A DNA stretch of 6,936 bases from Erysipelotrichaceae bacterium. Lineage in GTDB: Bacteria; Bacillota_I; Bacilli_A; Erysipelotrichales; Erysipelotrichaceae. Numbering within the stretch: position 1 is the first letter of the stretch; each line of letters begins with the position of its first letter. Both the position numbers and the translations under genes were made by a program. The stretch lies in the NCBI GenBank assembly GCA_016302195.1, contig JAEDOA010000082.1, positions 1-6,936 on the forward strand, written 5' to 3'. The notes under the pieces were generated by a model. That model was not told the DNA's origin. It saw only the letters and a program-made list of their open reading frames with translations, and made no database searches. This document shows, piece by piece, positions 1 to 5,602 of this stretch.

Positions 1-14
1 TAAAAAAAGTAACT

Positions 15-45
15 AAGGTGCAACTTTATGGTTTGCACCTTTTTT
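15..45 (+). terminator. Rho-independent terminator of a gene left of the window
   Basis: A 9-bp perfect stem (AAGGTGCAA at 15-23 with TTGCACCTT at 33-41) has a 9-nt loop and runs into six T residues (40-45) on the plus strand. Read on the minus strand, the stem is not followed directly by a T-run, so it best serves a plus-strand gene that ends just before the window. That gene would converge on the queuosine operon. Confidence 0.8.
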
Positions 46-97
46 AATGCTATTAATCTGTCAGGGTCTTATAAGGTATATCTAGCTGCTATTTAAA

Positions 98-131
98 TAA
101 AAAACACAGCATTAGGATAATAATACTGTGT
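98..131 (-). terminator. Rho-independent terminator of the tgt-queA-queH operon
   Basis: On the minus strand ACACAG (131-126) pairs with CTGTGT (109-104). An inner TATTA/TAATG pairing with one G-U wobble extends the stem to 11 bp around a TTATCC loop, and six T residues follow (104-99). The wobble is valid only on the minus strand, which supports this orientation. It lies about 10 bases past the queH stop. The remaining 46-97 interval between the two convergent terminators holds nothing I can identify. Confidence 0.82.
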
Positions 132-140
132 AATAATTTG

Positions 141-815
141 TTATTTTACAGGGTCATTGTTTTGCCTTTGTTTGCCTTTGCGAAATTGATAATCAATGTA
201 GGAATAGTAGCAGCCGCAATACTGCTGGTGATATAGATTATATTTGTTGGCTAGTTCATTGGTTTTTTCGTTTCCGTTATCCTTTTTGAAATCCGAAAAG
301 AAATATTTAATTGCTTTTCCTTTGGTAAGTCTTTCTCCTATTTCATTTAAGACATTGGAATCCTTTTGCCTTGATACAGTCATTACGGTTGTAAAGTAAT
401 CGAAATGATTTTCAACTGCATAATCAATAGCTTGCTTCATTCTCAAGCTATAACAAAGATGACACCTTGCTCCTTTTTCTTTGCAGTCTTTTAATGGCTG
501 CAGTTTTTTTAGGTAGTTTAAACCATCAAATTCGGTTTTAACGATTTTAATGTTTGTATTATAGGTTTCGTTATAAATTGAAATGAGCTTTTCAAGTTCG
601 TTGAAACGTCTTACATATTCGCTTTCTGGGTAAATGTTATCATTATTGTAGTACAATGTTAAATCAAAGAATTCACTTAGATATAAACTGGGGTAACTAA
701 CACATACGCCACAGCAGCTATGCATTAACAATGAAGGCTTATAATTTAGTTTTTTAATCTCTTCTATTTCTTTTTGTTGAAGAAGATAGTATTTCTTTTT
801 TTCCTGTCCACGCAT
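141..815 (-). CDS. queH: Epoxyqueuosine reductase QueH
   Basis: QueH (formerly DUF208) catalyses the last step of queuosine synthesis, reducing epoxyqueuosine to queuosine in tRNA. It is the non-homologous replacement for the cobalamin-dependent QueG. The 224-residue product shows the family pattern: HSCCGVC at 32-38, CHLCYSLR at 118-125, C111, and YCGCYYS near the C-terminus (199-205). These Cys residues are the expected iron-sulfur and iron ligands. FTTVMTVSRQKD (141-152) is also family-like. The ATG lies two bases after the queA stop with no clear Shine-Dalgarno sequence, and an in-frame stop upstream leaves no earlier ATG, GTG or TTG, so translation is probably coupled to queA. The last codons contain a 10-bp tandem repeat (161-180), making the C-terminal tail (KQRQNNDPVK) atypical. 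It is the last gene of the tgt-queA-queH operon. Confidence 0.95.
   Translation of the reverse strand: MRGQEKKKYYLLQQKEIEEIKKLNYKPSLLMHSCCGVCVSYPSLYLSEFFDLTLYYNNDNIYPESEYVRRFNELEKLISIYNETYNTNIKIVKTEFDGLNYLKKLQPLKDCKEKGARCHLCYSLRMKQAIDYAVENHFDYFTTVMTVSRQKDSNVLNEIGERLTKGKAIKYFFSDFKKDNGNEKTNELANKYNLYHQQYCGCYYSYIDYQFRKGKQRQNNDPVK
161..180. repeat. 10-bp perfect tandem duplication in the queH 3' end
   Basis: TTTGCCTTTG occurs twice head to tail. Ten is not a multiple of three, so gain or loss of one unit changes the reading frame of the queH tail. With one unit removed, the frame reads RKGKTMTL and stops at once, giving a shorter tail. Confidence 0.9.
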
Positions 816-817
816 AA

Positions 818-1861
818 CTAGTAAATAAACATGCTATCGCCAAAAGAGAAGAAACGGTATTGTTCTTCTACGGCGTGTTTGTAAGCTTCAAATAAAAAGT
901 CTTTTCCCGCAAATGCACTTATCATCATAATCAGTGTTGATTTTGGCAAATGGAAATTGGTGATAATAGCATCGGTTGCTAAAAATTTATAGCCAGGGTA
1001 AATGAAGATGTTGGTACTGCCGCTGCATTGCTTAAAACAGCCGTATTTCTGATAAACTGATTCCAATGTTCTAACTGAAGTGGTACCAACGCAGATAATT
1101 CTTTGACCGTTGTTTTTGGCGGTGTTTAAAATGTCTGCAGCCTGTTGACTCATTTGATAGAACTCTGAGTGCATCTGATGCTTTTCTACATCATCAACAT
1201 TGACAGGTCTAAATGTTCCCAGTCCGATATGCAAGGTAACATCAACAAATTGACATCCCTTTTCTTTTATTTTGTCTATTATTTCCTGGTTAAAGTGTAG
1301 ACCGGCTGTTGGTGCCGCGGCACTTCCCTCCACCTTAGCATATACTGTCTGATACCTTTCAGGATCAGCTAATTTTTCCTTGATATACGGAGGAAGAGGG
1401 ACATTTCCCAGCTCATTAAGTATTTCCATGAAAATACCGCTATATAGCATTTTGAAATATCTGATGCCCTGATCTAAAACCTTAACGCATTTTGCCTGTA
1501 ATAAACCCTCTTTGAAAGTTACAATTGTTCCCTCTTTAATTATTTTTGCGTTACCAACTAGCGTTTGCCAAATATCATCACCTTCATTTTTTAGCAGTAA
1601 TACTTCGCAATGACCATCTTCTTTGGTATTATTATCACATGCTCTTTTTGTTCCGAATAACCTTGCAGGTATTACTCTGGTATTGTTTCTAACGATAATA
1701 TCATCTGCTTTTAAGTAATCAACAATCTGATAGAAATGTTTATCTGTATAGGTTTGTTTTGTTTTATCTAGTACCATTAATCTTGAGGATGGTCGATCGA
1801 TTAATGGGGTTTGAGCAATCAGCTGTTGTGGTAATTCAAAATCAAAATCATCTGTTTTCAT
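818..1861 (-). CDS. queA: tRNA preQ1(34) S-adenosylmethionine ribosyltransferase-isomerase QueA
   Basis: QueA transfers and isomerises the ribosyl moiety of S-adenosylmethionine onto preQ1 at tRNA position 34, giving epoxyqueuosine. The 347-residue product has the family blocks: FDFELPQQLIAQTP at the N-terminus, RLMVLD (27-32), PLPPYI (155-160), the GSAAAPTAGLHF core (179-190), HIGLGTFRPV (211-220), NFHLPKSTL (302-310) and the C-terminal FFSFGDSMFI. The length is normal. I chose ATG 1861 rather than an in-frame ATG nine codons upstream: it gives the usual MKTDDFDF start and has an AAGGGGG ribosome binding site 7 bases ahead. That site lies inside the last codons of tgt, and only one base separates the tgt stop from this ATG. 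The TAG stop is two bases before queH. Confidence 0.98.
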   Translation of the reverse strand: MKTDDFDFELPQQLIAQTPLIDRPSSRLMVLDKTKQTYTDKHFYQIVDYLKADDIIVRNNTRVIPARLFGTKRACDNNTKEDGHCEVLLLKNEGDDIWQTLVGNAKIIKEGTIVTFKEGLLQAKCVKVLDQGIRYFKMLYSGIFMEILNELGNVPLPPYIKEKLADPERYQTVYAKVEGSAAAPTAGLHFNQEIIDKIKEKGCQFVDVTLHIGLGTFRPVNVDDVEKHQMHSEFYQMSQQAADILNTAKNNGQRIICVGTTSVRTLESVYQKYGCFKQCSGSTNIFIYPGYKFLATDAIITNFHLPKSTLIMMISAFAGKDFLFEAYKHAVEEQYRFFSFGDSMFIY

Positions 1862-1862
1862 T

Positions 1863-3014
1863 TTAGAACCCCCTTGGATTTTCCACATTTAAGTTATGCT
1901 TTGCGAAATAATCATTTTTAAAATCTAAGAATCTGTCTTCATTTATCGCTTGGCGGATTTGCTCCATTAGATGGATTAAATATCTTAGATTATGAATAGA
2001 CATTAGTCTTAATCCGAATCCCTCGTTGCATCTAAATAAGTGTCTTAAATAAGCCTTGCTGTAATTTTTGCAGCAGTAACAGTCGCAATTGTCATCTAAT
2101 GGCGAAAAATCATCTTTGAACTCTTCTCTTTTGATATTGATTCTTCCATGTGAAGTCATAAGCGTTCCATGTCTTGCGATTCTAGTAGGTAAGACGCAAT
2201 CAAACATATCTATGCCTCTTAATACGCCTTCAAATAGAGCATCTGGTGAACCAACTCCCATTAAATATTTAACCTTATCCTTTGGCAAATCTTCTAAGGC
2301 ATATTCAATCATTTTATACATTGTTTCCTTGCTTTCACCAACAGAGGTACCACCAATGGCATAGCCATCGAAATCCATTTCAGTGAGGGCTTTAGCGCTG
2401 TATTTTCTAATATCTCTATATTCGCCGCCCTGTACAATGCCAAATAGGGATTGCTCTCCTTCTCTTTGGTGGGCATCCTTACATCTTTTTGCCCATCTTA
2501 ATGTACGATCAACGGAGTCTTTCATATATTCATAGCTGGCAGGATAAGGAGGGCATTCATCTAAAGCCATAATGATGTCAGCTCCTAGTTTATTTTGAAT
2601 TTGAATTGATTTTTCAGGTGACAAAAAAAGACTCGAACCATCTAAATGGGATTTAAAGCTGACACCTTCTTCGGTTATTTTTCTCATTGATGTAAGTGAG
2701 AAAACCTGAAAGCCACCCGAATCTGTCAGCATTGGATTGTTATAATTCATAAATTTATGTAATCCACCAGCTTTTTCTATTATGTCTTCTCCTGGTCTAA
2801 GCCAGCAATGGTAGGTATTTGCTAGAATAACTCCGGAATTCATATCGTATAGTTCTTCAGGAGAAATGAATTTTACACTAGCGGCTGTTCCTACTGGCAT
2901 AAACATTGGTGTTAAAACATCACCATGTGGGGTATGAAGAATGCCTGTTCTGGCATTTGATTGTTTACAAATATGTGTTGTTTCAAAAGTAACTGCACGT
3001 TTTTTATCTTCCAT
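1863..3014 (-). CDS. tgt: Queuine/preQ1 tRNA-guanine transglycosylase
   Basis: Tgt swaps guanine-34 for preQ1 (or for queuine in some salvage routes) in tRNAs Asn, Asp, His and Tyr. The 383-residue product is full length. It shows LTDSGGFQVFSL with catalytic Asp98, GIVQGG at 192-197, the FDCVLPTR block with nucleophile Asp272, and a zinc site of Cys310, Cys312, Cys315 and His341 in the family spacing CxCxxC...H. The start has an AGAGG ribosome binding site (3023-3027) 8 bases upstream. It is the first gene of a minus-strand operon with queA and queH and is divergent from the unknown cassette at 3099. A TGATAGAAT extended -10 element predicts a leader of only about 15 bases, which leaves no room for a preQ1 riboswitch. 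No preQ0/preQ1 synthesis gene (queC, D, E, F) is in the window. Confidence 0.98.
   Translation of the reverse strand: MEDKKRAVTFETTHICKQSNARTGILHTPHGDVLTPMFMPVGTAASVKFISPEELYDMNSGVILANTYHCWLRPGEDIIEKAGGLHKFMNYNNPMLTDSGGFQVFSLTSMRKITEEGVSFKSHLDGSSLFLSPEKSIQIQNKLGADIIMALDECPPYPASYEYMKDSVDRTLRWAKRCKDAHQREGEQSLFGIVQGGEYRDIRKYSAKALTEMDFDGYAIGGTSVGESKETMYKMIEYALEDLPKDKVKYLMGVGSPDALFEGVLRGIDMFDCVLPTRIARHGTLMTSHGRINIKREEFKDDFSPLDDNCDCYCCKNYSKAYLRHLFRCNEGFGLRLMSIHNLRYLIHLMEQIRQAINEDRFLDFKNDYFAKHNLNVENPRGF
1869..1875 (-). promoter_or_regulatory. Ribosome binding site that fixes the queA start
   Basis: AAGGGGG on the minus strand lies 7 bases before ATG 1861 and inside the final codons of tgt (Pro-Arg-Gly-Phe). 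It argues against the in-frame ATG at 1888, which would place the queA start well inside tgt. Confidence 0.85.
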
Positions 3015-3018
3015 TTTA

Positions 3019-3048
3019 TTGACCTCTATCGCTTTATTCTATCATATT
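3019..3048 (+). promoter_or_regulatory. Possible promoter for the 3099 cassette, overlapping the tgt promoter
   Basis: TTGACC (3019-3024) is a good -35. It is followed by weaker -10 candidates: TATCAT (3040-3045, 15-base spacer) or CATATT (3043-3048, 18-base spacer). The same bases hold the tgt ribosome binding site and -10 on the other strand, so the two transcripts may compete. TAATAT/TATTAT at 3073-3081 is an alternative -10 without a good -35. Confidence 0.3.
3036..3044 (-). promoter_or_regulatory. Extended -10 promoter for tgt-queA-queH
   Basis: On the minus strand TGA is followed by TAGAAT (3041-3036), a TGn extended -10 with one mismatch to TATAAT. No convincing -35 is found 16-18 bases upstream. 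Transcription should start near 3029, about 15 bases before the tgt ATG and just ahead of its ribosome binding site. Confidence 0.5.
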
Positions 3049-3088
3049 TTAGGAATAAAAAACTTGTTTTTCTAATATTATGGCAAAA

Positions 3089-3095
3089 GGGGAGG
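3089..3095 (+). promoter_or_regulatory. Ribosome binding site deciding the 3099/3102 start
   Basis: GGGGAGG lies 3 bases before ATG 3099 and 6 bases before the following in-frame GTG 3102. A longer in-frame reading back to 2961 would run into tgt on the other strand and lacks such a site. The spacing slightly favours the GTG. Confidence 0.75.
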
Positions 3096-3098
3096 CAA

Positions 3099-3455
3099 AT
3101 GGTGAATAATTTTAATAGAGAAATTGTCAGATTTATTGATAAATTACAGCAGTATTATCAAATAGGTTATATTAACAAGGCTCAAATAAAACAGCTAATA
3201 GAGGACATAAAAGATATTTATAGTCAGCAAAACTTGAATCAGTTTAACAAAATGATGGAAGAGGTAACTCAATATTATAGCGAGATAAATAAGTATGAGG
3301 ATGGGTTTCATCGTTACGTTAAAAACAATATTGATGAAGTGGCCGAAATTCTTCAAAAATCTGTAAGAACAATCTATCGTAAGCTGCAAAATGACAGCTT
3401 TACTCTAGTTGAAAAGAAAACCATAATAAAAAATATAGATGTTGACGATAAGTAG
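3099..3455 (+). CDS. Small protein of unknown function with a helix-turn-helix-like C-terminus
   Basis: I do not recognise this 118-residue, charged, probably all-helical protein. Residues 1-66 look like two or three amphipathic helices rich in Gln, Asn, Tyr and Lys. Residues about 77-98 (DEVAEILQKSVRTIYRKLQN) read like a helix-turn-helix: the VAEILQ-turn-TIYRKL pattern resembles recognition helices of Xre/Fis-like DNA-binding domains, and FTLVEKKTI follows as often seen in Xre-type domains. A DNA-binding role is therefore inference. There is no signal peptide or membrane segment. Start is ATG 3099, or GTG 3102, after a strong GGGGAGG site. The end overlaps the next gene by 17 bases, so the two are probably translationally coupled. 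It is first in a three-gene cassette divergent from tgt. Confidence 0.75.
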   Translation: MVNNFNREIVRFIDKLQQYYQIGYINKAQIKQLIEDIKDIYSQQNLNQFNKMMEEVTQYYSEINKYEDGFHRYVKNNIDEVAEILQKSVRTIYRKLQNDSFTLVEKKTIIKNIDVDDK

Positions 3456-3909
3456 ATTAAAAGATGTAATAAATAAAGAAAATACCTCTATAACAGAAAA
3501 AATAAGTAATGTTTTTCTAATGATTGCTGATAGCGATGTTTCTTTTTGTAATGGTGAACTAACTTGTTTTAATAAGGATAATTATGACAATTATAGGTAT
3601 TCGAACTGGTTAATAAAAATAAATAAAAGCATCAATAACACTGGTAGACTGGAAGAATTTGTGCTGGCCAATATCCAACATCAAGAGGTATTAGATATTA
3701 TTATCTCAAGTTATAATGATATTGGATCAAAAATAATTAAAAGAATAATGGCTCAGAAGTATTTATATAATTACTCAATAAACAGGATATTAGAAGACTG
3801 TGATATTTCACTATATAGTTATTACCAGTTTATTAAGATAGGTGAAAATATATTTTTAAAAAATATCGAAAAAGAATTGTGTTATAATACAAATTATGAA
3901 AAGACTTGA
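3439..3909 (+). CDS. Small protein of unknown function, possible sigma region 4/ArpU-like fold
   Basis: This 156-residue protein is not one I can name. It is predicted soluble, Asn/Ile/Lys-rich, with Cys37, Cys43, Cys121 and Cys148. The C-terminal part, roughly 98-141, runs helix, YSINRILEDCDIS, then LYSYYQFIKIGENIFLKNI. This pattern resembles the sigma-70 region 4-like helix-turn-helix of ArpU/phage late regulators, where a Tyr-rich recognition helix follows a short turn; the match is by eye only. An in-frame TAG ends at 3438, so ATG 3439 (or TTG 3442) is the earliest start. No Shine-Dalgarno sequence precedes it, and it overlaps the upstream gene by 17 bases, so coupled translation is likely. 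Its 3' end overlaps the membrane-protein gene by 14 bases and contains that gene's promoter. Confidence 0.72.
   Translation: MLTISRLKDVINKENTSITEKISNVFLMIADSDVSFCNGELTCFNKDNYDNYRYSNWLIKINKSINNTGRLEEFVLANIQHQEVLDIIISSYNDIGSKIIKRIMAQKYLYNYSINRILEDCDISLYSYYQFIKIGENIFLKNIEKELCYNTNYEKT
3880..3888 (+). promoter_or_regulatory. Extended -10 promoter giving a leaderless transcript for the 3896 gene
   Basis: TGTTATAAT (TG 3880-3881, TATAAT 3883-3888) is a perfect extended -10 inside the 3' end of the preceding gene. Its predicted start, 7 bases after the hexamer, is 3895, one base before the ATG at 3896. No clear -35 is present. No Shine-Dalgarno sequence lies in the last 20 bases before the ATG. Confidence 0.6.
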
Positions 3910-4315
3910 TTTGATTATATATCAGTTAGTACTGTCAGCTATCCTTGTCATTTTTGGTATTTTGTTTGAACTAAAATCAGTTGATAATACACCTTATGTG
4001 TCTACAGTATTTTTAACTATTCCTGGTAGTGTAATTTTATTTGGAACTGCATTTAGTCATATCAAAAAAATGAATTTTAAAATATTTATCATAACTTCAT
4101 TGGCATTATCTATTCTTGCTGAAGGATTAATGATGGTTATTTTCAAAATGTACACCGCAAAATTATTGTTCTACATTTTCTTACTGGTGGTATTAATTAT
4201 TTCCAATGTTATATCGCTGATGTTTTATATTTTGTACTTAAGAATAGCTGAAACAAAACAAAAAAAGGTTAGTGAGCCTCAAATTCAGTACAGTTTATCT
4301 TCTCAAGACGATTAG
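3896..4315 (+). CDS. Four-helix integral membrane protein of unknown function
   Basis: I do not recognise this 139-residue protein. Hydrophobic segments at about 6-24, 36-54, 62-83 and 89-115 predict four membrane helices. Lys/Arg lie in the N-terminus, the second loop (HIKKMNFK) and the tail, so both termini are probably cytoplasmic. A polar tail of about 24 residues (RIAETKQKK...SSQDD) follows. No catalytic or transport motif is visible. The ATG overlaps the upstream gene by 14 bases, lacks a Shine-Dalgarno sequence and sits 7-8 bases after a TATAAT hexamer, so it may be expressed from a leaderless mRNA as well as by read-through coupling. Its TAG stop lies in the loop of the following terminator hairpin. 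The context suggests a membrane partner of two putative small regulators, which is inference. Confidence 0.8.
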   Translation: MKRLDLIIYQLVLSAILVIFGILFELKSVDNTPYVSTVFLTIPGSVILFGTAFSHIKKMNFKIFIITSLALSILAEGLMMVIFKMYTAKLLFYIFLLVVLIISNVISLMFYILYLRIAETKQKKVSEPQIQYSLSSQDD

Positions 4316-4330
4316 CATCGTCTTTTTTTA
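4305..4330 (+). terminator. Rho-independent terminator of the 3099-4315 cassette
   Basis: AAGACGAT (4305-4312) pairs perfectly with ATCGTCTT (4317-4324) around a TAGC loop and runs into a T-tract (to 4329). The last codons (Asp-Asp) form the left arm, and the TAG stop at 4313-4315 is in the loop. Confidence 0.92.
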
Positions 4331-4358
4331 TAAAAAAAGATTGATAATAAATCAATCT
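4331..4358 (-). terminator. Rho-independent terminator of tRNA-Asn
   Basis: AGATTGAT (4338-4345) and ATCAATCT (4351-4358) form an 8-bp stem with a 5-base loop. On the minus strand the stem is followed by about seven T residues (4338-4332). It lies 16 bases past the tRNA 3' end and back to back with the plus-strand terminator. Confidence 0.88.
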
Positions 4359-4374
4359 AAAAGGGCAAAAAAAA

Positions 4375-4450
4375 TGGCGCCTGAAGTAGGACTCGAACCT
4401 ACGACCGATCGGTTAACAGCCGATTGCTCTACCGACTGAGCTATTCAGGC
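4375..4450 (-). tRNA. tRNA-Asn (anticodon GTT)
   Basis: The minus strand folds as a 76-base cloverleaf with the terminal CCA encoded. The acceptor GCCTGAA pairs with TTCAGGC, discriminator G. The D-stem is GCTC/GAGC, the anticodon stem ATCGG/CCGAT carries loop CTGTTAA with anticodon GTT (4417-4415), and the T-stem is GTAGG/CCTAC. The loop has U33-G34-U35, the recognition triplet of bacterial Tgt, so this tRNA is an expected target of the queuosine enzymes encoded nearby. It has its own promoter and terminator. Confidence 0.98.
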
Positions 4451-4459
4451 AACACACAT

Positions 4460-4488
4460 ATAATACTACACGTCAAAACAAAATGCAA
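4460..4488 (-). promoter_or_regulatory. Promoter of tRNA-Asn
   Basis: On the minus strand TTGCAT (4488-4483) and TATTAT (4465-4460) are separated by exactly 17 bases. Transcription should start near 4453, only about 3 bases before the mature tRNA 5' end. The same TTGCAT -35 with a 17-base spacer recurs before tRNA-Ile. Confidence 0.75.
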
Positions 4489-4522
4489 GAGATAAATTTA
4501 AAAAGTTTAAAATCATTTATAG

Positions 4523-4531
4523 TGCTATAAT
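4523..4531 (+). promoter_or_regulatory. Extended -10 promoter of galE
   Basis: TGCTATAAT carries a perfect TATAAT (4526-4531) with a TGn extension; no clear -35 is found. The predicted start is 4538, which would begin the mRNA inside the AGGAGG ribosome binding site (4537-4542) and give a leader of only about 12 bases. Confidence 0.7.
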
Positions 4532-4549
4532 GTAACAGGAGGTTTTCTA

Positions 4550-5575
4550 ATGAGCAGAATATTATTAACAGGTGGTCTAGGATATATTGGAAGTCATTGT
4601 GCTGTTGAACTTCTAGAGAACGGTCATGAGGTTGTAATAATTGACAATTTATATAATTCCAAAGTTGAAGTATTAGATTACATTAGACAAATTACTTCTA
4701 AAGAAGCAGTTTTCTATCAAGGAGATTGTTGTGATGAGTCATTTTTATCTGATGTATTCTCGAAAGAAAGTATTGATGCTGTGGTTCATCTGGCCGGATA
4801 TAAGGCTGTAGGAGAATCTGTTGTACAGCCATTAAAGTACTACAGCAATAATGTAAATGCTACGATTGCCTTATTAAATGCTATGAAGAATCATAACGTT
4901 AATAGGCTAGTATTTTCAAGTAGTGCTACAGTGTATGAAAATTCAGGTTCATACGAAAAAATTGAGAAAGATAAGCTATGGTGTACAAATCCATATGGCT
5001 TTACTAAAATGTTTTCCGAGCAGATTATTAGAGACTACTGTGTTTCCAATCAATCATTTTCTGCAATAAATCTAAGATATTTTAATCCAATTGGAGCTCA
5101 TCCTTCGGGATTGATTGGTGAAAATCCTAATGGTATTCCCAATAACTTAATGCCATATATCCAGCAGGTAGCGGTAGGGATATTGCCAATGCTTAAAGTA
5201 TATGGAAATGATTATGATACAGTAGATGGTACTGGTATGCGCGATTATATTCATGTTGTTGATTTAGCGAAAGCTCATTTGTCGGCTATCAGTTATTTAT
5301 TGGAAAATGATATTAAAGGCTGTGATGATATCAATATCGGAACGGGAAAATCAACAAGTGTATTGCAACTTGTGAATGCTTTTCAGAAAGCAAATAACAT
5401 AACAATTCCTTATGTTATTGTTGAAAGAAGAGAGGGAGATATTGCAAATATTTATGCAGATACCACAAAAGCAAAGCAAATATTGAACTGGCAAAGTAAA
5501 TACTCTATTGAAGATATGTGTAAAGATGCCTACCACTGGCAACTGAATTTGCAAAAAAAGAGAAAATTGTTATAA
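4550..5575 (+). CDS. galE: UDP-glucose 4-epimerase
   Basis: GalE interconverts UDP-glucose and UDP-galactose (Leloir pathway and supply of galactosyl units for surface polysaccharide). It is a cytoplasmic extended short-chain dehydrogenase with bound NAD. The 341-residue product is full length. It has the Rossmann motif GGLGYIGSH (Gly8, Gly11, Gly14), acidic Asp32 after the second strand, VHLAGYKAVGES (79-90), Ser124 in SSSATVY, catalytic Tyr149 and Lys153 in YGFTK, LRYFNPIGAHPSG and the MRDYIHVVDLA block (230-240). This numbering matches E. coli GalE. ATG 4550 follows AGGAGG by 7 bases. The segment after SSSATVY (ENSGSYEKIEKDKLW) is less typical than the usual Gly/Pro-rich form. No other galactose gene is nearby, and no terminator separates it from the next gene. 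Confidence 0.97.
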   Translation: MSRILLTGGLGYIGSHCAVELLENGHEVVIIDNLYNSKVEVLDYIRQITSKEAVFYQGDCCDESFLSDVFSKESIDAVVHLAGYKAVGESVVQPLKYYSNNVNATIALLNAMKNHNVNRLVFSSSATVYENSGSYEKIEKDKLWCTNPYGFTKMFSEQIIRDYCVSNQSFSAINLRYFNPIGAHPSGLIGENPNGIPNNLMPYIQQVAVGILPMLKVYGNDYDTVDGTGMRDYIHVVDLAKAHLSAISYLLENDIKGCDDINIGTGKSTSVLQLVNAFQKANNITIPYVIVERREGDIANIYADTTKAKQILNWQSKYSIEDMCKDAYHWQLNLQKKRKLL

Positions 5576-5576
5576 T
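5548..5576 (+). promoter_or_regulatory. Promoter of the 5603 gene, overlapping the galE stop codon
   Basis: TTTGCA (5548-5553) is followed after 17 bases by TATAAT (5571-5576), with TG at 5568-5569 giving an extended -10, TGTTATAAT. The hexamer contains the galE TAA stop. The predicted start near 5583 gives a leader of about 20 bases holding AGGAGG. Confidence 0.72.
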
Positions 5577-5602
5577 AAAGTAAACATAGGAGGTAAAAGT
5601 TT

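Noticed and set aside
1861..1888. Upstream in-frame ATG (1888) for queA
   Set aside because: It would place the queA start inside tgt without a ribosome binding site; ATG 1861 has AAGGGGG at the right distance and gives the usual family N-terminus.
2089..2364. Plus-strand reading frame inside tgt
   Set aside because: It is antisense to the strongly conserved tgt coding sequence, has no ribosome binding site and shows no family pattern.
3015..3044. preQ1 riboswitch upstream of tgt
   Set aside because: Only about 21 bases separate the -10 element from the tgt ATG; no pseudoknot-forming sequence fits.
2961..3098. A 46-residue N-terminal extension of the 3099 gene
   Set aside because: It would overlap tgt on the other strand and has a composition unlike the rest; the strong GGGGAGG directly before 3099/3102 marks the start.
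3195..3389. Minus-strand 64-residue hydrophobic reading frame opposite the 3099 gene
   Set aside because: It has no ribosome binding site or promoter and is the antisense of a Lys/Asn-rich coding region, which naturally reads as Leu/Ile/Phe.
3421..3455. Programmed -1 frameshift joining the first two cassette genes at the A-rich run
   Set aside because: The second frame is +1 relative to the first, an in-frame stop sits at 3436-3438, and no suitable slippery site is present.
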